Shown here: positions 48,068-58,701 of the stretch, piece after piece
How the letters are laid out: every line of letters begins with the position of its first letter
Numbering within the stretch: position 1 is the first letter of the stretch
Assembly (NCBI GenBank): GCA_021732665.1
Contig: JAKFUL010000022.1
Location: 50,999 to 114,998 of the forward strand
Direction: 5' to 3'
DNA length: 64,000 nt
Origin: Acetobacteraceae bacterium
GTDB lineage: Bacteria > Pseudomonadota > Alphaproteobacteria > Acetobacterales > Acetobacteraceae
The notes under the pieces: generated by a model
What the model was told of the DNA's origin: nothing
Databases searched by the model: none
Seen by the model: only the letters and a program-made list of their open reading frames with translations
Program-made: the position numbers and the translations under genes

Positions 48068-48816
48068 CACCCGACCGCCGAAAACCCGCCATCCACCGGA
48101 ATGGCCGTGCCCGTGACAAACGCCGCCGCATCGCTGGCCAGAAACGCCGCGATCCCCGAGAGGTCCGAGGGCACGCCCCAACGCCCCATCGGCGTGCGCG
48201 CCAACTGCCGCTCATAAAGCCCCGGCACCACCGCCCGCGCGCCATCGGTCAGCTCGGTCTCGATCCAGCCCGGCAGCACCGCATTGCAGGTGATGCCGTC
48301 CATCGCCCAGGCCGTCGCCAGCGACTTGGTGTATTGCACGATCGCTCCCTTGCTCGCGCCATAGGCCGGCGAGAAGGGCACCCCGAAAATGCTGAGAATG
48401 CTGCCGATATTGATCACCCGCCCATGGCCGGAGGCCTTCAGCGCCGGATAGGCCGCGCGCGTCAGCTGCATCACCGCCGTCAGGTTCAGCGAGAGAACTT
48501 CATGCCATTCGGCGTCGGTGATCTCTTCCGGCCGCTTGCGGATATTCGCCCCCGCATTGTTGACCAGAATGTCCAGCCGCCCGGCCTTTTCCAGCGTCTC
48601 GGCCAGCACCGCCTCGGGCCGGCCGAGCTCGGTCAGGTCGGCCGCGATGGCGATGCTGCCGGGCGGGAGCTCCGCCAGGGCTGCGGCGTTCTTTTCCGCG
48701 CGCCGGCCGGTGAAGACGATGCGCGCGCCGCAAGCCGCCAACCCATGCGCCATGCCCAGCCCGATGCCGCCATTGCCGCCGGTGATCAGCGCAACGCGGC
48801 CGGAAAGGTCAAACAC
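48067..48816 (-). CDS. SDR family oxidoreductase (gluconate 5-dehydrogenase-like)
   Basis: 249-aa classical SDR: TGGNGGIGLGMA (about 12-23), NNAGANIRKRP (about 86-96), catalytic Ser in INIGSILS, YGASK (about 151-155) and LPGWIET. The NIRKRP segment is typical of gluconate 5-dehydrogenase/KduD-like sugar-acid dehydrogenases. Overlaps the carA stop by 8 nt. Confidence 0.88.
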   Translation of the reverse strand: MFDLSGRVALITGGNGGIGLGMAHGLAACGARIVFTGRRAEKNAAALAELPPGSIAIAADLTELGRPEAVLAETLEKAGRLDILVNNAGANIRKRPEEITDAEWHEVLSLNLTAVMQLTRAAYPALKASGHGRVINIGSILSIFGVPFSPAYGASKGAIVQYTKSLATAWAMDGITCNAVLPGWIETELTDGARAVVPGLYERQLARTPMGRWGVPSDLSGIAAFLASDAAAFVTGTAIPVDGGFSAVG

Positions 48817-50161
48817 GGGCCTTGTCCATCATCTCGGTGAACCGCCCGAACAGATAGAAGCTGTCGGAAGGCCCCGGCGAGGCCTCGGGGTGGTACTGCA
48901 CCGAGAAGGCCGGCCGGTCGTCACACGAAATACCCTCATTCGAGCCGTCGAACAGGCTTTTGTGGGTAACCCGCACGCCGGCGGGCAGCGACGCCTCATC
49001 CACGGCAAAACCATGATTCTGCGCGGTGATCTCCACCCGCCCCGTGGCCAGGTCCTGCACCGGCTGGTTGGCGCCGCGATGTCCCCGCTCCAGCTTGTAG
49101 GTGCGCGCCCCCAGCGCCAGGGCCAGCAATTGATGCCCCAGGCAGATGCCGAAGATCGGCACCCCCGCCGCCAGCACCGCCTGGATGGCCGGCACGGCAT
49201 AGACGCCCGTCGCCGCCGGGTCGCCCGGGCCGTTGCTGAGAAACACGCCATCGGGCTTGTGCGCCAGAATCTCCTCGCCCGAGGCCGTGGCCGGCAGCAC
49301 GGTGATGTCGCAGCCCGAAGCGGCCAGCGAGCGAAAGATGTTGCGCTTCGCACCGTAATCCAGCGCCACCACCCTGTACCGCGCCGGCGGGGGGGCCGGA
49401 AAACCGGCATCCCAGGCCCAGACGCCGCCATTCCAATGGTAGCTCTGCCGGGTGGTCACCTCCTTTGCGAGGTCCATCCCTTCCAGCCCCGGCCAGGCCG
49501 CGGCCCGGGCGGCCAGCGCGGCCAGGTCAAACACCCCATCGGCGGGATAGGCCAGCACGCCATTGGGCGCGCCACCATCGCGGATGCGCATGGTGATGGC
49601 GCGGGTGTCCACGCCCGCGATGCCGGGCAGGTTGTGCCGCTTCAGCCAGTCCTGCAGCCGCGCGGTGGCGCGGTAATTCGCCGGCTCCGTCACATCCTGC
49701 TTCACGATCAGCCCGCGGGCGGCGGGGTTGGCCGCCTCCTCATCCTCGGCATTGGTGCCGGTATTGCCGATATGCGGGAAGGTGAAATTGATGATCTGCC
49801 CGGCATAGGAGGGGTCGGTCAGCGTCTCCTGATAGCCCGTCATGCCGGTGTTGAAGCAGATCTCGGCCACAGCCGCGCCATGGGCGCCAAAGCCGCGGCC
49901 CCAGAAGACGCTGCCATCGGCCAGGATAAGAGCCGCCGTGGCTCCCTCGGGAACATCGGACATGGCGGTCTCCGGCTTGGTGTCGGCACCCGGCAGGTCG
50001 CCCAGGCCGAGGCCGGTGGCGGCCAGGATCGCGGACCAGTGTTTCGGGGGGATGGCAGCGTTCTGGCGCCATTTTCGCAGTGCCTCGGTGCCCAGGCCCA
50101 GCCGGGCGGCGGCGGCATCAGGGCCACCCAGAAGGGTGATGATCTCTTCGACACTGTGCAT
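48809..50161 (-). CDS. carA: Carbamoyl-phosphate synthase small subunit with N-terminal HTH extension
   Basis: 450 aa from the ATG at 50161. The catalytic body starts near residue 67 (MSDVPEGATAALIL) with the CPSase domain (GYQETLTDPSYAGQI). The class I glutamine amidotransferase domain has the nucleophile Cys in FGICLGHQ (about 337) and His/Glu in YHPEASPG (about 425). The first 60 residues (EEIITLLGGPDAAAARLGLG, then TEALRKWRQNAAIPPKHW) are a Cro/YdaS-like helix-turn-helix, matching the carph-isopro domain known from some CarA proteins. An internal ATG at 49963 could give a normal-length CarA. Confidence 0.93.
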   Translation of the reverse strand: MHSVEEIITLLGGPDAAAARLGLGTEALRKWRQNAAIPPKHWSAILAATGLGLGDLPGADTKPETAMSDVPEGATAALILADGSVFWGRGFGAHGAAVAEICFNTGMTGYQETLTDPSYAGQIINFTFPHIGNTGTNAEDEEAANPAARGLIVKQDVTEPANYRATARLQDWLKRHNLPGIAGVDTRAITMRIRDGGAPNGVLAYPADGVFDLAALAARAAAWPGLEGMDLAKEVTTRQSYHWNGGVWAWDAGFPAPPPARYRVVALDYGAKRNIFRSLAASGCDITVLPATASGEEILAHKPDGVFLSNGPGDPAATGVYAVPAIQAVLAAGVPIFGICLGHQLLALALGARTYKLERGHRGANQPVQDLATGRVEITAQNHGFAVDEASLPAGVRVTHKSLFDGSNEGISCDDRPAFSVQYHPEASPGPSDSFYLFGRFTEMMDKARV

Positions 50162-50174
50162 GCCAGGGTTGTGC

Positions 50175-50189
50175 GGGAAAATTTTTCCC
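50175..50189. promoter_or_regulatory. Palindrome GGGAAAATTTTTCCC in the carA leader
   Basis: Perfect 7-1-7 inverted repeat 13 nt upstream of the carA ATG. It is AT-rich within GC-rich DNA. As CarA carries an N-terminal HTH, this is a candidate autoregulatory operator. Confidence 0.55.
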
Positions 50190-50212
50190 AAAGCAAGTGG
50201 GGATGATTGGTT

Positions 50213-50227
50213 GGGAAATTTCCTCCC
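50213..50227. promoter_or_regulatory. Second related palindrome upstream of carA
   Basis: GGGAAATTTCCTCCC, containing the perfect 10-bp palindrome GGAAATTTCC (50214-50223), about 36 bp (centre to centre) from the first. The two sites share the GGAAAWTTTCC core. It lies just before the ankyrin gene stop. Confidence 0.5.
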
Positions 50228-50229
50228 AA

Positions 50230-50895
50230 TCAACTCCGCGCGGCGCGACGGCGGGGCTCGGCCCGCGCCGGCTCAGCCCGGCCGGACAGCGGCGCGGCGC
50301 CGGGCTGCCGGCCGGCATCAAAGCCCAGGAAGCCCATCTCGGGCTGCGCCGTGCCGCCATCATTGGCGAAGAGCCGCGCCGTGCGCAGCGCCGCCGCGGC
50401 CTGGGGCGGCGGGGCCGGGCCCGCGGCGGCCGGGCGCGTCGCCGGCTCGCGCCGCCCGGGGCTGTTGTTGGCCGGCAAGGGCGGCCGCTCGGCACCCGGC
50501 GGCGGCGGGGCGGAGCCTGCGGTGCCGCGCAGCGACAGCAGGTAGAAGATCATGTCCGGCCGGCCCTGGTCGACGGCCGAATCCGCCGCCGTCAGCCCCA
50601 GCGCGTTGCGCGCATTGGTGTCGGCGCCACGGCCCACCGCCTCCCGCGCCGCCGCCACATCGCCGCGCGAGATCGCGTCGAACAGCGCATCGGTGGGGTT
50701 CATGCCCGAGGGTGCGTTGGTGGGGGGAATCACCTGGCTGGGGCGGGATTGCAGGCCGGGCAGGCCGGGCGGGCGCTCACGCGGGGCGGCCGGCTCAGTC
50801 GGCCGCAAAAGCCCCGCGCCACCAAGTCGCCCCTGCGCCATCGCGGCACCGGGCAGCAGAAGAGAAAGAGCCAGCAGGGCGGGAATGATGCGCAT
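50230..50895 (-). CDS. Ankyrin-repeat-containing secreted protein
   Basis: 221 aa. Signal peptide (MRIIPALLALSLLLPGAAMA) followed by a short Pro-rich linker and one to two ankyrin repeats (DALFDAISRGDVAAAREAVG, ADTNARNALGLTAADSAV). The C-terminal half is low-complexity Pro/Ala/Arg. Probably periplasmic; function unknown. It is upstream of carA in the same orientation, with 68 nt between. Confidence 0.75.
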   Translation of the reverse strand: MRIIPALLALSLLLPGAAMAQGRLGGAGLLRPTEPAAPRERPPGLPGLQSRPSQVIPPTNAPSGMNPTDALFDAISRGDVAAAREAVGRGADTNARNALGLTAADSAVDQGRPDMIFYLLSLRGTAGSAPPPPGAERPPLPANNSPGRREPATRPAAAGPAPPPQAAAALRTARLFANDGGTAQPEMGFLGFDAGRQPGAAPLSGRAEPARAEPRRRAARS

Positions 50896-50905
50896 GGCGC
50901 CTGTT

Positions 50906-52972
50906 CTAGCGCGCCTCCCGCCGCCATGCCAGCAGCGCGAGGCCCAGCAGCAAGGGCAATGCCAGCCAGGGCGGCAGCAGCGGCAGGGCGGAAATCCCGG
51001 TCACGGTGTGGTCGGCATTGCGGCGCAGGCCGATCCAGCTGGCCGGGCCATTGCCCGCCATGTCGCGGCCGGCGGCGACGCGGCGCAGTTCGGGCACCGC
51101 CGCTCCATCGCCCAGCCAGCGGATGGCGGCCGGGGCGATGGGCGCCAGCCGCTCGGGCGAGGCGCGCAGATCGGCCAATTCCTGCGGGTTGGTGGGCACG
51201 GCGGCGGCATAGGCCTGGCGCCGCCCGTCGGCTACCTGCCACATCCCCGCCGTCACCGCCGGCACCTCGGCCGTGGCGCGCCCGCCGCCACCGGGGCTGA
51301 GCGGCATGCGCAGCGTGGAGCCATCGGGGGCGGTAACCGTCAGCTCCGGCGGCGCGTCGGGCGAGAGGCTGCGGCGCATGACCTGCATCCGCCCGCCCTC
51401 GATGCGGGCGGTGAGGTCCTCCTCCTCCAGCTCCGGCTCGCGCATCAGCCAATGCGCCATGCGGCGGAGGAGTTCCTGCTGCGGCCCACCACCCTCATGC
51501 CCACGGGCCCAGAGCCAGATATGGTCGCTGAGCAGCAACGCGACGCGGCCCTGCCCCACGCGGTCCAGCTGCAGCAGCGGCGCGCCCTCGGGGCCTTCCA
51601 TCACGGTGGTGCCGGCGCGCGGCTCGCTGCGGAGGTGGCGGTACCAGCGGCCCCAATCCGGATCGGCGCCAGGCTGCAACCCGTCGGTGACGGGGTGGCG
51701 GCGCCCGGCCTCCGAGACGCGCGGGCGGAAGGGCGTTTCCTGGATGGCGTTGGGCGGCGCCACCGGGCGTGCCGGCAGGATGGTGTTCAGTGGCGTCGCG
51801 GCCAGGCTGGCGGGGCCGGAGAATTCCGGCCCCACGCTGACCAGCAGCGCGCCACCGCTGCGCACATATTCGGCGATGTTGCGCATATAGGCCGGCGGGA
51901 GAATCCCCCGGTTGGCGAAGCGGTCGAAGACGATCAGGTCGAATTCGCGCAGCTTCACCTGGAACAATTCGCGCACCGGGAAGGCGATGAGTGCCAGCTC
52001 GTTCAGCGGCGTCAGGTCATCCTTTTCCGGCGGGCGGAGGATGGTGAAATGCACGAGGTCCACGCCCGGATCGGCCTTGAGAAGACGTCTCCAGGTGCGC
52101 TCGCCGGCATGCGGCTCGCCGCTCACCAGCAGCACCCGGAGCCGGTCGCGCACGCCGTTGATGGTGATGACGGCGCGGTTGTTGGCGTCCGACACCTCGC
52201 CCGCGCCGGTTTCGGCCACCAACTCCAGCACGGTCGGGCCGCCACGTTCGATCGGCACCTCGATGCGGTGTTCGCGCCCGACCGGCACGGCCTCCTGGCG
52301 CGGGGCAGCGCCGTCGCGGCGGATGGTCAGCCGCGCCACGCCCGACGGATTGGCCACGCCCAAATCATCCACCGCCACGCGCAGCTCCACCGTGCGGCCG
52401 ACAATGCCGAAGCCCGGAGCCTCGATCACGCGCAACCGGCGGTCGGTCTCGCCCGGACGGCCGGGCAGCAACAGATGAAACGGGGCGTCGAGCGAGGGCG
52501 TGGCCGGCACGTCATGGATCTGGCCATCGGTCACCGCCAGCACGCCGGCGAGCCGGGCGCGCGGAATTTCCGCCAGGGCGCGTTCCAGTGCGGTGAACAG
52601 GCGGGTGCCCTGGTTGCCGCCCTCCGGCACCTCGACGGTGCGGATTTCCAGATTGTCCAGCCTCCCGAGCCGGGTTTCCAGGCTGCGGCGGGCGGCATCC
52701 ATGGCGGCGGCGCGGCCGGGGACGAGCGCCGTGCTGTCGGAGGCATCCATCACCAGCAGGGCAATGTCGGGTCGTACCTCGCGCGTTTCCTCCACCAGCC
52801 GGGGATTGGCCAGCGCCAGGATCAGCGCGGCAAAGGCGGCGGCGCGCCACCACACGCCGCGGGCGCGGCGGAAGAAGGCCGGCGCCAGGGCCAGGCCAGC
52901 AAACACCGCCGCCGCCGCCAGCAGCCAGAGCGGGATGATCGGTGAGAGATCGAGCGTGGTGAATTGCTGCAT
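50906..52972 (-). CDS. VWA/glutamine-amidotransferase-like membrane protein
   Basis: 688 aa. Two N-terminal helices, a von Willebrand-like segment with a MIDAS-type DASDS (in IALLVMDASDSTALV, about residue 74), a class I glutamine amidotransferase-like domain (FDLIVFDRFANRGILPPAYM, about 350; no catalytic Cys in the usual place) and a C-terminal helix (PLLLGLALLAWRR). This architecture accompanies MoxR/DUF58/BatA clusters. Probably a large periplasmic platform protein. TGATG overlap with the LtrA gene. Confidence 0.8.
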   Translation of the reverse strand: MQQFTTLDLSPIIPLWLLAAAAVFAGLALAPAFFRRARGVWWRAAAFAALILALANPRLVEETREVRPDIALLVMDASDSTALVPGRAAAMDAARRSLETRLGRLDNLEIRTVEVPEGGNQGTRLFTALERALAEIPRARLAGVLAVTDGQIHDVPATPSLDAPFHLLLPGRPGETDRRLRVIEAPGFGIVGRTVELRVAVDDLGVANPSGVARLTIRRDGAAPRQEAVPVGREHRIEVPIERGGPTVLELVAETGAGEVSDANNRAVITINGVRDRLRVLLVSGEPHAGERTWRRLLKADPGVDLVHFTILRPPEKDDLTPLNELALIAFPVRELFQVKLREFDLIVFDRFANRGILPPAYMRNIAEYVRSGGALLVSVGPEFSGPASLAATPLNTILPARPVAPPNAIQETPFRPRVSEAGRRHPVTDGLQPGADPDWGRWYRHLRSEPRAGTTVMEGPEGAPLLQLDRVGQGRVALLLSDHIWLWARGHEGGGPQQELLRRMAHWLMREPELEEEDLTARIEGGRMQVMRRSLSPDAPPELTVTAPDGSTLRMPLSPGGGGRATAEVPAVTAGMWQVADGRRQAYAAAVPTNPQELADLRASPERLAPIAPAAIRWLGDGAAVPELRRVAAGRDMAGNGPASWIGLRRNADHTVTGISALPLLPPWLALPLLLGLALLAWRREAR

Positions 52973-54132
52973 CAGCTATGCCTCCGATGCCCAATCGAGC
53001 GGTTTTCCCACACCGCCACCACCACCAGAACCGCGGTGGAGAGCGCCGACAGCACGACCGGCGCGACAAAGACCGACACCACCACCAGCGCCCCCAGGAT
53101 GCCAATCCCCACCCGATGCGACAGCGGCCACCAGCCCAGCACGATGCCCTTGAAGGCGGCATTGCCGGCCAGGAAGAGCAGCGGCCCGCCCAGGATCACC
53201 AGCATCTCGGCCAGCCCTGTGCCTTCGCCATGTGGGTGGTGCAGCACCACCTCATCGGCGACGGCGCTGAGGATGATGCCTGCGGTGATCGGCAGGTGCA
53301 GATAGGTGTAGCCGGCCCGCGCCATCCGCCCCGGGTCACCGCTGGCACTGATATGTCGCGCACCCTGCTCGGCGCCGATGTCGAAATAGAGCCACCACAT
53401 GGTCACGGCCGAGGCGAAGCCCAGGAAAAACGCGGCATGGGTGCCGATATCGGCATAGTCGATGCCGCTATAGGTGGCGCCGGTCATCAGCAGGGATTCG
53501 CCGAGGGCGATGATGATGAACAGCCCGCATCGCTCGGCCATATGCGCGCCTTCCACCGTCCAGTCGCCGGTGGTGGAGCGCCCCAGCCAGGGGGTGCGGA
53601 AATACATCGCCGGCGAGGCGTATTCGATGGCCAGAGCCACCATCCAAAGGGCGAAGCGCGGCCACCCCTCGGCGAGGCCGCCCAGCAACCAGAAGGGGGC
53701 AGCGGCCGACAGCCAGAACAGGATGCGCACGAAATTGAGGAAAAGCGGCCGGTCCCGCCGCACCGCCCAGAGCACGAACAGGGTCCGCCCCAGTTGCATC
53801 GCCACATGCGCCGCGGCGAAGACCAGCCCGGCGGCGGCGAAGGCATGCGGAATGGCGGCGGACATGATCAGCCCCACCAGCATTAGCGCGAAGAGCATGG
53901 CCCGCACCGAGCCGGTCTCCGGGTCCAGCCAGTTCGTGGCCCAAGCGGTATAGACCCAGACCCACCAGACGGCGCAGATCATCAGCCCGACCCGCAGCGC
54001 ATTGCCGAGGGACAGGTCGGCCGCCAGGGCATGGCTGAGCTGGGTGACGGCGAAGACGAAGACGAGGTCGAAGAACAGCTCGACCATGCCGACCTTGGCG
54101 TGTCCCTCGCGCGAGCGAAGCAGAGCGCTCAT
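52972..54132 (-). CDS. Low temperature requirement protein A (LtrA) family
   Basis: 386 aa, about 10-12 membrane helices. The start VELFFDLVFVFAVTQLSHAL is the LtrA signature, and EGAHMAERCGLFIIIALGES is the second conserved block. LtrA-type proteins are poorly characterised membrane proteins first linked to cold growth of Listeria. It is inserted between the DUF4159 and VWA genes with 1-4 nt overlaps, so it is cotranscribed. Confidence 0.88.
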   Translation of the reverse strand: MSALLRSREGHAKVGMVELFFDLVFVFAVTQLSHALAADLSLGNALRVGLMICAVWWVWVYTAWATNWLDPETGSVRAMLFALMLVGLIMSAAIPHAFAAAGLVFAAAHVAMQLGRTLFVLWAVRRDRPLFLNFVRILFWLSAAAPFWLLGGLAEGWPRFALWMVALAIEYASPAMYFRTPWLGRSTTGDWTVEGAHMAERCGLFIIIALGESLLMTGATYSGIDYADIGTHAAFFLGFASAVTMWWLYFDIGAEQGARHISASGDPGRMARAGYTYLHLPITAGIILSAVADEVVLHHPHGEGTGLAEMLVILGGPLLFLAGNAAFKGIVLGWWPLSHRVGIGILGALVVVSVFVAPVVLSALSTAVLVVVAVWENRSIGHRRHS

Positions 54133-56795
54133 TGCCCCAGCCGCTCCAAAATCGCCGGCACATGCACCTGGTCACCCTTGTAATTGCCGGTCAGCGCGTA
54201 AATCACCAGGTTGACCCCGAAGCGATAGGCCAGCGTGCGCTGCCTTGTGCCGCCGGGGATGGCGGCGTGCAAATTCTGCCCCCGGCCATCCACCGCCCAG
54301 GCGCCGGCCCAGTCATGCCCGCCGATGATGACGGGGGAGACGCTGTCATTCGCGCGGTCCTGGTCGCGCGCCGCCCAGACCTGGCCACCGGCGAAGCGGC
54401 CGGGCAGTTCGTTCAGCAGGTAGAAGGCGCGGCGCAGCACGTGATCCTCGGCGATCGGCGCCAGGGCCGGGATGGCCAGGCCCTGGGTGATCCGCCGCAG
54501 CGCGGCGCGCGAGCCCGGCGAGAAGCCTTCGCCCGAGCCCTCGTCGCGGGTGTCGAAGATGATGATGCCGCCATTGCGCATGAAGCCGTTCAAGGCCGCC
54601 AGGGCGGCGGCGGAGGGCGAGGGCGCGTCGGGCGAAATGGCCCAGTAAAGCAGAGGGAAGAAGGCGAGGTCGGTCTCACCCGGCACCACCGCCATGGGTT
54701 CGGCCAGGGCGGCGGCGGTGCGGCGGTTGACGAAGTCCGACAGGCCGACGAGGCCCTGGCGCTGCAACTCATCCAAAGCCGAATCGCCGCTGACGACATA
54801 GGCGAGGCGGGTCGCCAGCGCGCCGGCGCCATCCTGTGCTTGCGCCGGCGAGGCCAGCAGCAGCGCCAGCGCCGCCGCGCGCCACACCAGCAACCCGCGC
54901 AGACGCAGCGACACGAGCAAATCCGCCGCCAACAGGATCAGCGCCGCCGCCAGCAGCCAGGGGCCCAGGTCGCGCTCGGTGGGCACCGTATCCAGCGGCA
55001 GCATGCGGGCGCCTGAAGGGACGACGCCGAGCATCGGCGGCGGCAGGCCGGCGCCCAGATTCAGTGCCCGTCGGAAGGCGGCATCGGCGCCGGGCGTGCC
55101 ATACCAGCCGGGCGGGTGGCGGGGTGAGGGGATCGTTGTCTCCAGCGCCGGCACCGCGATGGCGGCGGCGGCCGGCGGCGGGGCCACGGCGCGGCCGAAG
55201 CCATCCAGGCTTTCCACCGGGGCCAGCGGCGCCTCGCCCTCGGGCGCACCCGCCACACCCGCGGAGAGCGCCACCACCCGGCGCAGCATCTGCACGAAAA
55301 GGCCGGAGAGCGGCAGGTTGGACCATTCCGCCGTCGCCGTGATGTGGAACAGGATGATGCGGCCCTGGCCACGGGTTTCGGCCGTGACGAGCGGCGTGCC
55401 GTCGGCCAGCCTGGCCCAGCTGCGTTCGGCCAGCCGCGCGGTGGGCTCGGCCAGCACCTGGCGTTCGATGGAGACCTCGGAGGGGATCGTCAGGCCGGCG
55501 AAGGGCGAGGTGTCGGGGAAGGGGGCGAGGGATTGCGCCTGCTCCCAGGTCAGCCCACCGCCAAGTGCCCGCTCGGCGCGCAGCTGCACGGGCAGAAGCC
55601 CGTCCGGCCGCTCGGCCACGCGTGAGCCGGCGAAGCGCAGCAGCGTGCCGCCGGCCTGGACCCATTGCGCCAGAAGCTGCTCCTCCCGCCCCGGCGTCAC
55701 CGGCCGATCTGCCAGCACCAGCACGGCGATGGGGCGCGCCAGCAGCGCATCCAGCGTGCCGCGGCGGATTTCGGCATAGGGCGAAAGCGCGCGGTCGAGG
55801 TAGAACACATCGCCGATCAGCGGCGCGTCGGCGCCTTCCTCGGCGCCGGGCAGCAGGCCCACGGGGCGGCGGCGGAAACGCTCATCGAGCAACGCGACCC
55901 CCGCCGCGCCCGCCTCGTTCTCGACTTCCAGCCGCACCACCTGGTTGCGGATTTCCAGCGGCAATTCGAGGGCGGCGGTGGCCTCGGTGGCGCCAGGGGC
56001 GAAGCTCAGCGCGGCGCGGGCCAGGGCGCGGCCATCGGCGGTGCGGGCCAGGACGGCGGATTGCGCGGGAATGGGCAGCGGCGTCTGGCGCAGGGTGACG
56101 TGCAGCCGGTCGGGCTCGGCGCGCGGCGCGGCCAGCACCCGGCGCGGGCGTTCCTCGGCCCGCATCAGGCTGAGCGGGCCGGCGGCGGCCAGCGCGGTGG
56201 TCAGCGGCCCGGCCTCCAGCCCATCGGTGATATGCAAGGTGGAGAGCGGGCCGGGATTGGCGGCGCGCCATTCCGCCAACGCGGCCGTGGCAGCCGCCGG
56301 GTCCGAAGGCCAGGGCTTGGGGCGCAGCGCCAGCAGGCGGGAGCGCAGGTCGGTGGCCGGCATCGGCCCCAGCACGCGCGGGGCGGCGGCGGTTTCCGAG
56401 GGTGCGGTGGCCAGCAGGGCAGCGGGCCGCCCCTCGCGCGCCGCGCGGTCCAGCGCGGCCAGGCCCGAGGCCATGCGCGCCGCCCAATCCGGCCCGCTGG
56501 CCCAGCCATCATCCATGACCAGCAGCAGCGGCCCCTGCCCGGCAGTTTCAGGCCCCGGTCCCCAGACCGGCCTTGCCAGGCCGATGATGAGCAGCGCGGC
56601 GGCGGCGATGCGCATCAGCAGCACCCACCAGGGCGTCCGGGCGGGAGATTCTTCCGTCACCGGCAAATCGCGCAGCAATTCGATGGCAGGAAAGCTTTGC
56701 GGCCGGGGCTGCGGCGGCGTCACCCGCAGCAGCCAGTAAAGGATGGGCAGGCCCAGCAGCGCCAGCAGCAGCCAGGGGGCGGCGAAGATGATCAT
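54129..56795 (-). CDS. BatA/DUF4159 domain protein
   Basis: 888 aa from the ATG at 56795 (MIIFAAPWLLLALLG), whose ATGA overlaps the DUF58 stop. The N-terminus is the BatA (aerotolerance regulator) double helix. The middle is a VWA-like/amidotransferase-like body, then a transmembrane helix (LLAAALILLAADLLVSL, about 620). The C-terminal third (from about 680: TRLAYVVSGDSALDELQRQG, then IIFDTRDEG) is DUF4159. Such proteins are cell-envelope partners of MoxR ATPases. Confidence 0.85.
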   Translation of the reverse strand: MIIFAAPWLLLALLGLPILYWLLRVTPPQPRPQSFPAIELLRDLPVTEESPARTPWWVLLMRIAAAALLIIGLARPVWGPGPETAGQGPLLLVMDDGWASGPDWAARMASGLAALDRAAREGRPAALLATAPSETAAAPRVLGPMPATDLRSRLLALRPKPWPSDPAAATAALAEWRAANPGPLSTLHITDGLEAGPLTTALAAAGPLSLMRAEERPRRVLAAPRAEPDRLHVTLRQTPLPIPAQSAVLARTADGRALARAALSFAPGATEATAALELPLEIRNQVVRLEVENEAGAAGVALLDERFRRRPVGLLPGAEEGADAPLIGDVFYLDRALSPYAEIRRGTLDALLARPIAVLVLADRPVTPGREEQLLAQWVQAGGTLLRFAGSRVAERPDGLLPVQLRAERALGGGLTWEQAQSLAPFPDTSPFAGLTIPSEVSIERQVLAEPTARLAERSWARLADGTPLVTAETRGQGRIILFHITATAEWSNLPLSGLFVQMLRRVVALSAGVAGAPEGEAPLAPVESLDGFGRAVAPPPAAAAIAVPALETTIPSPRHPPGWYGTPGADAAFRRALNLGAGLPPPMLGVVPSGARMLPLDTVPTERDLGPWLLAAALILLAADLLVSLRLRGLLVWRAAALALLLASPAQAQDGAGALATRLAYVVSGDSALDELQRQGLVGLSDFVNRRTAAALAEPMAVVPGETDLAFFPLLYWAISPDAPSPSAAALAALNGFMRNGGIIIFDTRDEGSGEGFSPGSRAALRRITQGLAIPALAPIAEDHVLRRAFYLLNELPGRFAGGQVWAARDQDRANDSVSPVIIGGHDWAGAWAVDGRGQNLHAAIPGGTRQRTLAYRFGVNLVIYALTGNYKGDQVHVPAILERLGQ

Positions 56796-57641
56796 TGCGC
56801 GGGCGCCAGGGATTGCCACAGCGCCAGCAGCGCCGTCTCTGGCCGGGCGTCGGTGCGGTGGGTGGCGAAGCTCCAGCCCAGGCCGGCGGCGATGTCGCCG
56901 AGTGCGGCTCGGTGCAGGGCAAGCCTTTCGGCATAAAGATCGCGCACCGCCTCGACGCGCGGGAGGATGGCATGCGCCTCGCCCATCAGCCCCTCGAAGC
57001 GGCGGCGGCCGGCATAGGGCAGGCTTTCCTCAGCCGGGTCCATCACCTGGAGAAGCTTTCCGCGCAGTGGGCGGGCGGCGAATTGCGCGGCCAGGGCGCG
57101 GGTTTCCTCCAGCGGCCCGAGAAAATCGCTGAACATGACGATGCGGGCGTAGCGCGGCAGGCTATCCGCCTCGCCAGTGGTGGCGGCGGGTTGCAGCGCC
57201 AGGGCGGCGGCCAGGGCGGGCAGCGCGCCACGGCCATGGAAACTGCGCGGCGGGCCGGGCAGCAGCCGCACCCGCTCACCGCCACGCAAAAGCAAGGCGG
57301 CCAGCGCCAGCAGCAGCAGCGAGGCGCGGTCCTTTTTCGTGACTTCGGCCAGATGGCTGCGCCATTCCATGCGCGGGCCCGCATCGCGCCACAGCACCAC
57401 GGTCTGCGCCGCCTCCCACTCCGTCTCGCGGACATAGAGCCGGTCCGCCTTGGCCGATTGCCGCCAGTCGATCCGGCTGGCGGCATCGCCGGCCAGATAG
57501 GGGCGGAACTGCCAGAAACTGTCGCCGGTGCCCGAGCGCCTGCGGCCGTGGACGCCCTGCATCACGGTGCTGGCGACGCGTTCGGCCTGCACCACCAGGG
57601 GTGGCAGATGGGCGCCGAGCGCCTCGGCCTGCAGGGCGGTC

Positions 57642-57649
<8 letters not shown>
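56792..57649 (-). CDS. DUF58 domain protein
   Basis: 285 aa from a TTG at 57649 that overlaps the moxR stop by 8 nt. DUF58 core: VMQGVHGRRRSGTGDSFWQF, YLAGDAASRIDWRQSAKAD and LYVRETEWEAAQ (about 62-80). DUF58 proteins work with MoxR AAA+ ATPases, often as VWA-like adaptors. Second gene of the operon. Confidence 0.9.
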
Positions 57650-58643
<994 letters not shown>

Positions 58644-58659
58644 CCGGCGTATGGCCTTC

Positions 58660-58667
58660 CTATATAG
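58660..58667. promoter_or_regulatory. Self-complementary CTATATAG between divergent genes
   Basis: An 8-bp palindrome that reads as a -10-like TATATA on both strands, midway between moxR and the DUF1285 gene. Good -35 boxes are not seen. It recurs at 61566-61573 in another divergent pair. Confidence 0.35.
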
Positions 58668-58701
58668 CCCTCATGTGGGCAGTCAGACGGGAAGCTTAAG
58701 G

